Origin: Triops longicaudatus
Lineage: Eukaryota; Arthropoda; Branchiopoda; Notostraca; Triopsidae
DNA: 64,000 bases
Assembly: GCA_022885665.1 (NCBI GenBank)
Contig: JAGQDJ010000063.1
Span: 1 to 64,000, forward strand
Reading direction: 5' to 3'
The translations under genes and the position numbers were made by a program. Of this stretch, positions 22,633 through 35,003 are shown one piece after another. The stretch's first letter is position 1. The number at the start of each line of letters is the position of its first letter. The notes below the pieces were generated by a model. The model searched no databases. It was not told where the DNA came from and saw only the letters and a list, made by a program, of their open reading frames with translations.

Positions 22633-25600
22633 TTCTTATGCAGGACACAATAGCATTAAACGTGTCCGTCAAGCTTAAGCTTCAATGAGACTCTGTCGTA
22701 AACCCACAACTTGCTGTAGTGGTCATTTTGCCTTTCCGAATCTGGAGTTCCTAAGAAACGCGGACATGAAGAAACACACATGAACTTCAACCTTATCTCT
22801 CCACTGACTGTTCTCGGAAACGGAAGTCGTGTGAAGACCATTTCGAGGAAGAATGACTGAGGGAAAATCCCTTTCAATCTCTCACAACGCTGGAAACTTA
22901 CCAGCATCTTTTTCAAAGTATTGAAACACCAATACGTTTTTAATGCGTAACTTTGGATACATTTAAGAAATATACCAAAGCGCCTTTGCCGAATCCTTCC
23001 AGTTTGCCCCTAAATAAAGTACTAGTCACCGTGGCCTTAATTTTTAGCTGCTGTTTCTCTTTGCATTGAAACTTGCCAGTTAAAAGAGCGTTTTAACCAC
23101 CAAACGTGAAGCCTGTAATCATCTCTATAGTGTCCTTCGACCAAATGAAGCACCACGTACCCTTCCTTCACGAAATCACAGTCTTTAAGAGTTCCTTGCT
23201 AAACTCCTTTCTTTCGCTTAGAAACTAGAAAACTGCACATGTTACTTTTCTGGGATTTTTCCCGTCTAAGTTAACCGCACTTGTGCTCCTTCCACTGCAA
23301 CTGAATGCAGCATTCGTCACAGTCTTTCCCGCATATGTGCCAAACGCTACTTTCCTCTCTTTTATGCACTAAAATTCGAAATCATTATGATTTACCAGAG
23401 GGGCTTACGTTTGCTGTTGACTTCCATTATCACAAAAAGGAAGAGTTAGGAATCGTAACGAATCAGGAAAAATAAGTCTAATGAGCATTTGTCTTGAAAC
23501 TGCAGTCTCTTTTTTCCTACTGAAGCTAACAGCTAATCTTTTAGTGAGGCAAATCAGATCCACAATTAATTCCTTCCCATGGATGCATTCCCGGGCATGC
23601 AGCACAATGAATGGCTGCAAGTGATCTGCAAGAGATACTTGACAATTTCAAAAAGTTCCGAGTTCATGGACCAACTTCCGGAAGATATTTTGTCTCTTAA
23701 AGTTAAGGCAAACATCCATGCGTTCTGCATCGGTACTTTGCTCTGCTTGATTGAGTCTAGCAACGCAGTAGCCATCAGCCGTGAGTCTGACGTCTTAAAA
23801 AGCAAGAATGTGACCCTTTTTTTCCTCTCGTGCAGTTTGTGTCGCACGTTTCCGTCTCTCACTTTCAATGGAGCCCAATCTCCTTTCGCCCGGGCTGCTG
23901 CTGTGGTCAAGCTTGACTGAGCGCAGCAGGTATTTCCCGTCCACAGCCTTCAGGTGTGAAAACGCGCGGCCTAACGGAGATGGATGAGCAGCACCAGTAA
24001 GCCACTACTAACGTAAAACCTCGGTTTCCGTCAACGTCTTGCGGGCCAGGCCCAGACATGTCACTGCGGGCCAATGGCTCGCTCAAGTGTGATGGAGCAT
24101 TTTACGCACATTATCAGCCACGGACAACCGCAACGGATATGCCCTTTCGTTCTGCCAGTATTACCAGCAGTAATGGTCGTCTTAGTCCTCAAAGCCTTCT
24201 GTACATCCCAAGACACGACCCGAGAGCAGCCGATGGACAACAACAAGCAAAAACCTCAACATTTTCTCCAAGGAGCCTGCTTCAAAACGCATACATGTCA
24301 GCTGTGTAACCAAACTTCCACTCGAGTGATCCTATGCTCGGCACTTCGGTGGAAAATGAGTCAAAAAACGCATTAATGAGGACTTTGCGCCACTGCAATG
24401 ACTCTTGGCCTCAAAAGCTGCGAGTGAACAGGTGGCCGTGATACTTTCAGCACCTTTTAGCGTGTTGCGCCGAAACATGTGGGGGGTTCCAGAACGTACT
24501 TGAAGTGTTTCTGTACAAAGCACCCTGAGCTGGGGAAACTCATCGTTTCGATTCGAGCCGTGACTCGAGAAATGGAAGTTTGGTTTCCAATAAGGAACCC
24601 GACAACCGCCACGGATCAACGGTCTCGATGACCACATGCTTATCCAATCTTCTCTCGATCACCTTTTTTTTTTCGTTAAGAAAGCAGGTAGGTTGACCTA
24701 AACGGATCCATATGGCTGTGGTTTGGGCCCAGTCCAAAGCGATTGAGGTTTTTAATAGTTTATTGCTCCATAGTTGAAGGCATAACCGCCTTTTGGTCAG
24801 CAAGATTGGAACGTCTCCTAATTTATACCCATAAAGGGCCAATAAATCCTCATGGGGTTGTTCTTTTATGGCCAACCTGTATTGGAAACTTATTAAAGCC
24901 CCTCAACCCTTCAGGAAGGAGTTGCTGCGTTAAACGAGCATTCACGCTAAAGAGCGAATTGTGATAAAAATAGGTTCAGCTATATAGAGTAGTCTTAACA
25001 AGCATCAATTGGGTCCCAGTTCTTCAGAAAGTTGTTCTTTCTGGACCATAAACTCCATAGGAAGCCCATTGGAGGACTCGAAAGCCTTTCCACTCTAAGA
25101 AAATTCGCCTCAAATGCTCCTTAAAGAGGGTAAATGTGGAGTGCGTTCTGTAGTGCCCAGCGAATAACACAGCAGAGAAGTCATGGGTTTGTTCATACAG
25201 TAGGTCTACCTGTGCTTCTAGCAGGGGTTTTATTTGAATTTCAAGGGGTTCATAACCGAAAGAGGTCTTTGAGGGAGCGCGACTTCCAGGTGTGATGGCT
25301 GCGACAGTTGTGTTTCCCATCGTCGCGTAGCTTACCTGCTTTTCAAGCCGCGGGACGTCCAGGTTTCCAGCCACTTGGGATGAGCTTCTTCAGGCTCAAT
25401 AACATGCCTCAATGGAGCTGTAATGGAGCCCTGCCGCTTTTCGGGCCTTTGTGTCCATTTACGCCCGCCTTGACTTTGGAACCTGGCTTGGAGACGGAGG
25501 GGGAGGAAGGGGGGGAGGCACCAATACTTGCATGCACACATAAGCTGGGATGTCCCCTTTTCAGAAATCACTTGTCAGAGTGGACAAAATAGCGAAAAGG

Positions 25601-28600
25601 GCCGTATAAGGCACCTATATTTACCTCGTTTAGGGGTTCTTAAAAAAGGCCTTGGTGTAACTAGAACTCGCTTAACGACACTCAGGTGGTCCACGAACTT
25701 CAGGTTACGCGAAAAGCTGCATTCGTTTATTCCACGAGTCTAGAAACAGCGGTGTTTGCTGTAACTTAAACTGACGAAGTATCCCTGACCATTGCTAATG
25801 TTAAATAAGCGGATTTCAGTCCATTTATGAAGATGGGGTAAAACAATCAGTGAAATTTCAATGCCCACTTTCATGTTAAACGAATAATTCGGCTTCAGTT
25901 CTGCCTATTTTTTGCGTAGCTGGTAATTGAAGGAAAATGCATGACGATAAACTTTAAGAATCACCCTTTGAAACTTAAGGCCCTGTTATAAACTAATAGG
26001 AATAAATATTGTTGTCTCCATTTTTCCCATACTCTCATCGTTTATACTCTCTTTTAAGCTCTTTTAACAATGTAAAACTATTTTCCTTCTACTTTACTCG
26101 TTGTAGAACTCTTCGTCTTCCTAGAACAGCAGAAAAAAATTCAAGCACCAAAGTATTCAAATGTACATAAATTTCCTCTTAACTTTATTTATTAAATACA
26201 AGCTTCCTTTCTCATTAACGCACAAGTTTTTACTAGAACTCATGGTCATCTGTTTCATTGTCATTGTCATACTTCGGTATAAAGCACACGTCATTGTTTC
26301 ATTCCTGTGTCATCAGTTGTTACTGCTCCGACTTGTTCATGTTGAGACTTGTCTGGAGTCTTTTCCTGGGACACAAGTTACGACATGTCACGTTTTTAAA
26401 TCTTGCATTCACTCCTTGTCGTGGCGGCGTAATAGACTGCAAGGTTATAAATTATTTTGTATTTCCCAGCTTTCTACCTGCCGTGAATGGTTTCGAGCAT
26501 GTGTTTCCACGCTTTCCAACCCCCCTTTAAGCCGCCATCGTCAACAGAGGGTATCACTTCTGTCGCCCCGCCCTGTCCCTCAACTTCTTACGCAAACTTG
26601 AATGAGAGGGAGGGAATACGGCACCCATCATTCAGGAGTATTGCAAGTGCCTTGCCGCCTCCGAGTCTTAGAAAAGCTTTGTATGCAGAAGCTATTGAAG
26701 GCAAAGAGGCGTTTTTAGCGGCGGCAGATCCACACACAGAGGCCCTGAGACTTCTCAATGAAGGCTACTTTTCCTCTCTTTCGGCCCCACTACAACCAGA
26801 TTCGAGCGCCTATTACTAACAATGATCCAAGCCGGGGGTAATCTTCTGAAAAGACCAACTTCCGGTAGCCCGAGCGATCGATTAGGCCAAGAAATGCGTT
26901 CAAGCAGAAAAGGCCTATTCTGTAACCTTCTTGCTTCATCCCCAGTAAATCCCTTCTCCCCCGCAATATTGCAATTAAAGCCGGCAGACGTGGAAGGAGA
27001 ATTTGACCAAAAAGTCTTGCGTGGGTCCGCGTTGTGAAGGACAATACCGTAGGAGACTTGGGAGAGTTGTCAACATCCTCCAGAAAAGGGTTTAAGCGCC
27101 TTCTGGAAAAAGAGGGTAACTATGAAAATTCGCCACATACCGGGCAGAAATTTCACTCCTGGGGGAAACATTATTGTCCCTGCCGGTCCTTTTTCCTCGC
27201 TGACAAGCCAACTTACAGCAACCCCTTGAAGGCACGCCCATTCAGCAGTTATCAAAAGATGTTTGTCCAGTGAGCAGACCATTAAGATCCGCGGCCGTTT
27301 TTCTCGAGTCTTTTCGTATTCTTGTAAGCTTCGAGATTAATGATTAAATTCCTCACAAGCAACCATCAAAATGAAAGTACTCCCAGGACTTGTTGTGCAC
27401 ACAATCAGGTGCAAGCATTTGGGTGGTATGCACCGAAAAGCTGTTGTGAGGAAAATCGTATAGCATTAAAAAGCATTTGGAAAGAACGTCGAGTTTTTAT
27501 TGTCGTTTTTTAAAGCGCAGCAACACCTGGGATCCGTCGAGGAACTCTCAAGCCACCCACGAGTTTTCCGCGGCGGCTTGCGAAACAATCAAGCTTTGGT
27601 GCGTGTGTACTCCGCGCGCGTGACTGCGGGTCGAACCAGTTTCATTAAGCAACAGGTTCGATGAATGCATTCTTGCCAATGATGCATCAAGTATGCCGGA
27701 GCTATGCGTTGGGGACGGGATACCTTTGCGAGAGCGCTCCCTTCGGGAAAAGGATTAATGGTACTCTCCCAAGAGCCGGGACCGTTGGCAACTTGGGTGA
27801 CCGCGAGTCAAACTACCTAATGCGACTTAATCAAGCAACCGGGGCCTTCCTTCTCCCCAGAAGCCACACACGTCGTATCAGCATATCGTAAGCTAGTGGA
27901 AAGATGAGGTTGGTCCTTAGTAGCTTCCAACTGCAGTTTTCGAGTCTCTTTCCTTCCTATCACGAGGAATTGGTTGATTGTAAGTAACCAAAAATGCCGC
28001 TTATAAAGAATTCAAGGAAATTCTTCGACTTTGCACTCCCTGTTATCCGTCACATCCAGGAATAGTCCTTAAATGGATTCATCCCAAAGCTTTACACAGC
28101 AGCGCGGGTAATTCAAACAGACTTTTTTCTTTCTTTTTAATTAGCTTCAGTAACAAATGGGAATTGGGTGCTAGGCTGTGCTGGCTTATGTTAGACTTGT
28201 TAGGTTTAGTTCAAGAATTTTTTTATGAGCTGGTTAGGTTAGCTTTTTTAGGTCTACTGTGTTAAACGATTCGTTAGATTGTACTACGTTCAAGGACTAT
28301 AAATGGTCATGTTCACATGAAACACTGGTTTCTTTCGTTTACTAATCACTACTTGTCATGTCTAGTTCTTTCACGCCGCTTCTTCCAAAATGTAACACAA
28401 ACTTGTTTAACGTATGCGGTTACAACCAGTATACGGATAAGAGGGAGTCTGTTGACAGCATTCGGAAACCTTAAGACCCATCCATTATGGTTGTGAACAA
28501 GGGTTCGTTATAACGAGTCTCTTCTATTCTTGTAGTCGGAATACAGTCTTAAGCAATGCACTTTTTATAGCGACTCAGGTTGCCAAAGGTAAAAAGAAGA

Positions 28601-29048
28601 AGAAGCCTGGAAGCTTCGCTATATTTCACATGTCGCACGTAAACCGCATCCCCTTTGGAGACCGAAGCGAGCGCCGGGTTTCGAAGTCAGCTCCCCGGGA
28701 TTTCGTGAGGTCGGTCGTGTGTCTTGCAAGATATAAAAAAAAAAAGAGCCCCATCCTCTTCCTTGCCACGCTACTACTACACGCTTTCCCCGAACCCCGC
28801 CTCGCGCGACCCGCGGCCGTGTAGTAGCAACGCTCGTAACCGCTGTTACGCTGGAGGCCACACCACGCCTGGCCAGGCCAGCGACACGCGGCACAACTTC
28901 CTCTGCCTTTTGGAGGTCCAGCGCCATCGAGCTTAGCCTCAGTCGGTGTTCGCACGCCAGCCAGCCAACATCGAACGCTTTATACTCAGTGCCTTGCCCG
29001 TTGCCTTGCTGAAGTGTGCTGTGCTCAGTGCTCTTGATAAACACAAAC
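22633..29048. other. 6.4-kb gene-free region upstream of HES
   Basis: No exon, RNA gene or mobile element that I can support. Open frames on both strands (for example 23566-23920 and 26487-26819) are isolated and lack family motifs. Parts are GC-richer than the AT-rich spacers elsewhere, and there is a purine-rich stretch at about 25491-25520. Lying upstream of a developmental repressor, it is a good candidate for cis-regulatory DNA. That is inference from position. Confidence 0.5.
28885..28890. promoter_or_regulatory. CACGCG class C site in the HES proximal promoter
   Basis: CACGCG is the core preferred by Hairy/HES repressors. One copy lies 159 bp upstream of the HES start codon, and a second (reverse, CGCGTG) lies at about 27616-27621. 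Negative autoregulation is common in this family, but a hexamer is weak evidence. Confidence 0.3.
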
Positions 29049-29994
29049 ATGGGTACCCAAAGTGACAAAACCACGACCATCAAGTCTACCCCCAAAGTGA
29101 ACGAAAGTCGAAAGGTACAGCATTTTCGTGACTTTTTTTGTTGTTGTGTGTTTTTCGCGCTCTACTTACGTGACTCGTTGACTAAACTCAGATCCTTTTT
29201 TCATTGTTGCTCTTGCAGGTCCGGAAGCCTTTGATGGAGAAAAAACGTCGTGCACGAATCAACCAAAGCCTCAACGACTTAAAGAGGTTACTCCTGGAAG
29301 CCAACAGCGTTAAGAAAGAGGTAATATTACTCGAAAAACCCCAAGAACTTAACCAAACAGGACAAGGTGTCATGTGTTTCAAAAGAGTGTGTAAACCAAG
29401 GCTAACGGTGAAATTCTTATTTCTGGACTCAAATAGGGCGCCCGGCCTGCCAAGTTGGAAAAGGCCGATATTTTGGAATTAACCGTGAGTCACGTTCAAC
29501 GCCTGCACCAACAAAACGAGGATTTTACTCACCAAGAAGACCTTGTGGCGCGTTTCCGCGCTGGTTTCGCCGAATGCACGCGGTTGGTGAACGAAATTTT
29601 GCAAAACACGCCCTGCCACGAAGCACCCGACATGGCTCACCGTCTGTCCGCGCATTTGCAACACTGCTTGCAGAACATCAGCACCCCCAGCTTGTCGGAT
29701 AAATCCCCCTCCCGCTCGATCACGCCCGAGTCTGTGTCATCGCTGTACCACCATTCCATTCACCTGCCACCCGCTGCCACCGCGGTAGCCGGACCTTATG
29801 CCTACATCCTACCGGGAAGCCATCACTTCAAGCCCATCTTCTCGCCAGAATCGCCCCTCCGTTCCGAAAGTGCAGCGTCATCCAACACGGACATGCACAG
29901 CAACCCTGAGTCAGATGCCCCCGAAGACTTGAGTCAGCACACGCCACCGAAAAAGTCCCCGTATGTGGAAGATTCGGTGTGGAGGCCATGGTAG
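29049..29994 (+). CDS. Hairy/E(spl)-type bHLH-Orange repressor
   Basis: Three exons: 29049-29114, 29219-29320 and 29437-29994, giving 241 aa. The basic region carries the HES-specific proline (VRKPLMEKKRRARINQSL), followed by helix-loop-helix ending LEKADILELTVSHVQRL. The Orange domain follows (about residues 82-130: LVARFRAGFAECTRLVNEIL...MAHRLSAHLQHCLQN). The extreme C-terminus is WRPW, the Groucho/TLE recruitment tetrapeptide. It is a DNA-binding transcriptional repressor, typically a Notch target or segmentation/neurogenesis regulator. Intron positions inside the bHLH match those of animal HES genes. Which HES subgroup it belongs to (hairy, E(spl), HES1/4) cannot be settled here. It sits alone in about 12 kb without other genes. 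Confidence 0.95.
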
Positions 29995-30121
29995 ATGCTT
30001 GTGACGTTCCACCAGGGTTTTCATAAAGATACCCATCATTGAGTTGTAAAAAAAGACTGTCCGAGTTGCTGCGATGAGAATGCTACTTTTCCTTGTGAAA
30101 CTCTTTCAGATTTTCCTATAA

Positions 30122-30144
30122 ATATATATATATATATATATATA
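30122..30144. repeat. (AT)n microsatellite after HES
   Basis: About 11 AT units, 130 bp downstream of the HES stop, preceded by cctataaat. This AU-rich stretch may also be part of the HES 3' end. Confidence 0.85.
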
Positions 30145-32771
30145 CACATACAAAAGGGGTCCATGTACGCTTAACACGTCCACCTGTTTGACAGTTGGGT
30201 CCAAACAGTCAAGACGGTGAAAGAAAGCCCAGAAAACCTTTCCAAGAGATATGTAAATACGCAATATGAGTTGTGGTTCTCTGTTTGCATAGAATACCGC
30301 GATACCTTGAAAATACAAGTCTTCGTTAACTGAGTCTGTTGTTGTTCTTGTGGAAGAAATTCTCTTGAATGCGAGCAGGAGGAAAAAAGAGCGCACAACA
30401 GTTGGCTAAGAAAGTCGGTGTACTTTTCGGTTCATTTGCAGCGCAGTGCCTTGGCACAGAAACGCAACAGGTGTGCGATGCAAAGTCGCCCAAATCACAG
30501 CATACGGGATGATTGCGGCTGTCACACCAGATGACGAGAGAATCGGAGCTGATGGTGGAGTGCGTTACGACGCTATGAGAAAATGGACTCTAAGCTATTA
30601 TAAGCTAAGATTGGTCGGTGACTTGAATGCGCGACATACTAAGCTCCCACTATATTTATTTCCCTTTTTTCTAGCACAACCTCGCACTTTTAATCAAGTG
30701 CTCTTTCAAATCTTTTGCTTTCTGAGACAGGTCTTAAACTATTACTCTTTGCGCTTCTTGGTACTTTTCGATTGCAACTATGGCATTTTATTAGACACAC
30801 TTTTTGAGATTCAGTACTGTTAAGCGAACTCCCCTTAACCTAATCTAAGGCCCATTTTTGTGCAACTTAAGTAACGTAAACGAATTTAACCATCTTTGCC
30901 ATACTGTCCTTGTATACGGAAGCCTTTTTTTAGTAATTCACCAACTACTCAAGTAGCGTAACGTAATGTTAACGTTTAGACTCAACGCTCAAACCCAAAG
31001 TGCTTCTAATTCTTCAAATATTAACTAATACCTTGTAGCTTCCATCCGAAAACGACGTAATTCCACTGTAGCTTGAAATACGGTCGTTCATTGTATCAAA
31101 CACTGCTCGAATGGACGCTCTCAGTCCAGAAGAGCCCACTTCTCTCGAACATTTCCAGCCCATTCGAACAGAACCCGAAACTTTGCTTCAAAAAATAGCA
31201 CCCCGAGGTCACGAAAAGTGGCCAAAAAAGTGCAAGTTGTCTGGCACGTGGTACTCTTTCGCATTTCCGCGCCGTTAATTCCGTTCCCACGCCTGGCAAA
31301 CCCTTTCATTCTTGTTCATAAGAAACCTCTTCCCATGACCTGGAATTACCTTATTTTTCCCTACAGCCCAAACTAAAGCTCAAGCTCGAGTTTTTCTATC
31401 TGTTTGAGTTTTTGTATCCTAAAATGCAATAGTGGAGGAATTGAGGTTCATAACTGGAAGCAAGATTGCAACACGTGACCGGAAAAGAACCATCAGTCTA
31501 GAAAAAACACGGCATGCACGAAGCAAGTACACTCGAAGTAAGCTCACGCTCACGAAAGCTTTGCTCGTGGCGGGAGCCACCCCCACCCCACCCCCAAAAG
31601 GGGGCCACGGGTTTCTACGTGAGAAGGCAAGGCACACGCCCTTGATGGCATTCCTCTGGGCAACCTTTGACACCTTCCACAGGTCTTCTTTTCCGTCGTG
31701 GAAAAAGAAAGGCCCAGCTTGTTCTCCTAACGAGGCTTCGGGGGTTGGAGCCACTCTAATTGGCTCCTCCTGATTCCCTAATTGGCGCAACCCATTCCTG
31801 GTCTTCGACTTGGACAAACACGTAAGTCGAAACCCGAAGGAGCAATGCAAATAAAAAAAGGAAAACGGTCGGGTTAGTGCCGTCAAAGCGGTACCAAGCG
31901 GCATGTTTGTTACCCAAGCTGGTTCATGTCGTCGGAAGCTCCAGTGAGCGAAATGAGAGCGGCCAAAAGACGGAAAAACTAACGTTGGTCGACTGTAACG
32001 GCCGAGCGTAACCGCCGTGAACGGGGAAGCGCCGCGCTAAACAAACGCTGCCATTCAGCTTTTCTCGGTGAGAAGACAAGTCTGTCCGAGCAACAGGACG
32101 CCCTGCAAAGGGCACTCTATATATACACACAGTGTAAAGGATAATTCCCTGTGGGGCGGCGCGGCAACTTGAGCCACTTCCGTTGCGAGTTTTCATTCAA
32201 GAAAAAGCGGACCGGGGAGGGTCACGTTAGGCCAGCGAGCAGAGAAAGGATCTGAGATCGTGGAGACTTTTCTCAAAGAGAGGCTGTTGGGGAAAGGGCA
32301 TCAAACGGCCGTCGCTGAGAAGAGTGCGTAAGTACCGTACTAAGAGGCCAAAAAGGACGCCCCGTGCCCCGCCTTGTTTCGCTAGCCGGCTCCGATTTCC
32401 AGCCGCACCCAGCGTATTAGTCCCCGCAACGCTTGTCGATTCATGCGTCACTTCACATCGGCCTCTTGTGTGGCACCGGCCGTTAGCTTTCGGCTAACGA
32501 TATGTGGACGTACCTCGTTACGGCGAAGCTTCGTCTTCCTTGAAAGCCGTCTTGAGCTGCCCAAGAAGCCGACCGTCCTTGGGTTGTTAGGAGACACATC
32601 GAAAAATGCTTTGCTGCATACGGGGAAAAGGTATTATCATTCAAGTCTTCTTGGGATTTAATGCTTGACCGTAGATATATATTCGTCCAAAGGATGAGGC
32701 GGCGTTTTGAAGGTTTGGGGAGCATAAAAAATTAGACCGTTGCGAAAGTTGTTAGAAATGCAAGACGAGAA

Positions 32772-32780
32772 GTTCCCACA
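32772..32780 (-). promoter_or_regulatory. Su(H)/CSL consensus match 3' of HES
   Basis: GTTCCCACA reads TGTGGGAAC on the minus strand, a full match to YGTGRGAAM, the CSL binding consensus. It lies 2.8 kb downstream of a HES gene. Function is unproven; a match of this length is expected by chance every few tens of kb. Confidence 0.25.
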
Positions 32781-35003
32781 GTGGAGCAAGGTAAAAGAGG
32801 ACGTAAAAGGATCATCCTAGTCGCACTGGGAGAAAACAAATTCGAACAGGATGAAGAAAAAATGAATAGAATCGTAACACGATTTCCAGAATGAGGTGGA
32901 TTGGGGGAAGCGGAACCGATCGGGATTCAAAAGCAAGTGCACATACAACTGACCGGTAGGGAGTGTATTGTTGGCCAGGATTGTGTACAGCTTCGCTTTA
33001 CGACGAAGATCCGTTTGACAGGGCTTTAGGGGGTGGCACGGCTCTTATGACACACAACATCTAGACGGTTTCCCTAATTTGCTTTAGCGACACTTCAGTT
33101 TTTATGGATGTCTTTTTTTCCAAATAGTTAAGCTGAAAGTTTAACGTACAGCTTTTCAGTTTTTGGCCATCGAAAATTTTCTTTTACAAAACTCACATGA
33201 ACTATTTTGGAGTTACTCTCCGGCGAAAGTTCTAGTCATACATCAAAGCAAAATTTTTATCAAAACACCTAAATCTAATTACAGATTTTTTACAGCAAAA
33301 CTTTCAGAAAAAGGACAGAATTGAAATTTTCAGCATGTTTTTTTTTTTTTTAAACCTGCGCTGTATAACAGATTTACTATCAGTATTCTAGAAAAGTCAA
33401 TGGAAACATAGTCAAGCTCGCGAACTTTACTGTCAAGAGCTTTTTAGGGGGAAAAAATAGCATTTGCTAAAACTTGCACGCAAATTCCATGAAATTTTAA
33501 AACAAGCTCCACAACTCATTTATTTGTTCCTTTGAGGCGACACGACCGTATGTACCATTAAAGCAATTAACGCGAAAACGCCTGACGCAGCCAAAAGCCC
33601 CTTCCGGTTTGATTCTTCATCCTAGGCCTTACTCGTGCGTTAATAGTTGGTAAGTTGACTACGCACATTTCTGTACTGTGTACGGTGCTTCCACGTGGTT
33701 TTGACTTGGCCTCTGTCCAATATTCACATTTTGTACCTTATACTAAGTATACTTACAGGGGAATTTCGTTTCAGCCAACCCCATGGCAACAAGAAAAAGC
33801 TTTCTGGTAAAGAGTCTTTAACAAATGACGCCCCTAATAGCTAGAAAGTACGAAATCTGCCATTAGACGCTAAAACACTGGAAGGCGCCATAATGGTCCA
33901 TTGAGCTTCCTTCGTTCCCCCTTGCATTTTCATTGTTGGTCAATGAAAGGCTTGCAGTCTTATGGCAGATTTGTTGTTTCCATGCCTTCGACAGATGGCA
34001 CTAATGAATTCACTAAAGAATCCGTATCCCAAGTTCTTTATCAAAGCCGGTTGTTACAAAAATTCACAAATTGAGTAAAATCCATGTAGCCAAAAGTCCG
34101 TTATAAATCTCTCGTAAAGAATCTCGTGTCAACGAAAGGTTTCACTAATGTTCGATTAATTTCTGTAGCTTTTTTTTTTATTAAAAATGTACCACTTAGC
34201 TGAACAAACCTAATTAAAGTTGTCCCTTTGGGTCATGTACCTTCAAATACATCATATTCAATGGCAATAAGCCTGTATGGGGACAATAAGTGGAGGGTCT
34301 TTAGCACAGTAACGTCTTGTAATGCAAGGTTACCGTGTCGCACGGTGTACAATAGCGTATCCGACATGACAAAATGGCAGGAGGGAGTTGTCCATTCATT
34401 TGGTCAGCCAAAGGCTTCCCCTCCCTTTTTTGGCTAACTCGAAACGACTACCTGTGTTAACTATTCAGACTTGCACGTGATGAATGTTGTATACTCGACG
34501 GGTACGCTGGCTTTTTACCCATCTTGCTGCCGTTTCCTCCTCTCCTTTTTTCTTCGGCTCTTTCAAGATGCTGTGAATGGAGCAACCGTTATGCACACCG
34601 TACCAGCATCGCTCGACATTTCACAGCTTTTATGCCATTTTCCACCCTCCGCTCCACCTTTCCCTTTGGAACACACAAAAAGTCTTCTCAAACTTCTTAA
34701 GCCTCCTCCAAGCCACCCTTGTCCCTCTTGTTCCCAAGCAGTAATAAATGGCTTCCAAAAAACCAGCATGGTGTATTCCGTTTCAGTCACAACAATCATC
34801 CCATAACTGTGTGCTACACACAAAAGAGGAAGATCACTTGCCATAATTGCGGCCTTCTTCTTTGTACAAAACGGTCATCGCACTACATATATTCATTACA
34901 TAAAGGAATGTGTTTTTCCGAGAGATTTTGGGTTACGACTTTTTCCTCTGTGGCCCGTGACAACCACGTTTTTGTTGACTTTTGTTGTCTTCTTCCAGCA
35001 CGT

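Larger units (their letters stand above)
29995..35003. other. 5-kb gene-free region downstream of HES
   Basis: No supportable gene. Open frames at 30446-30823 (+) and 31419-31904 (-) show no family motifs. It contains an (AT)n tract, a C-rich/G-rich hairpin at about 31581-31607, a CGTGAGAA at 31618-31625 and a GTTCCCACA at 32772-32780. The last two match the Su(H)/CSL consensus (in reverse for the second), compatible with Notch-responsive DNA. The far end includes the VPS50 3' flank. Confidence 0.45.

Noticed and set aside
23566..23920. Overlapping 113-114-codon frames on both strands
   Set aside because: Mirror-image open frames of equal length are typical of GC-richer non-coding DNA; neither has motifs or neighbouring exons.
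30446..30823. 125-codon open frame on the plus strand
   Set aside because: Its first codon is not ATG, the tail is a low-complexity hydrophobic stretch, and no family similarity is visible.
31419..31904. 161-codon open frame on the minus strand
   Set aside because: No recognisable domain, no splice or start context, irregular composition; lies in the HES spacer and is most likely chance.
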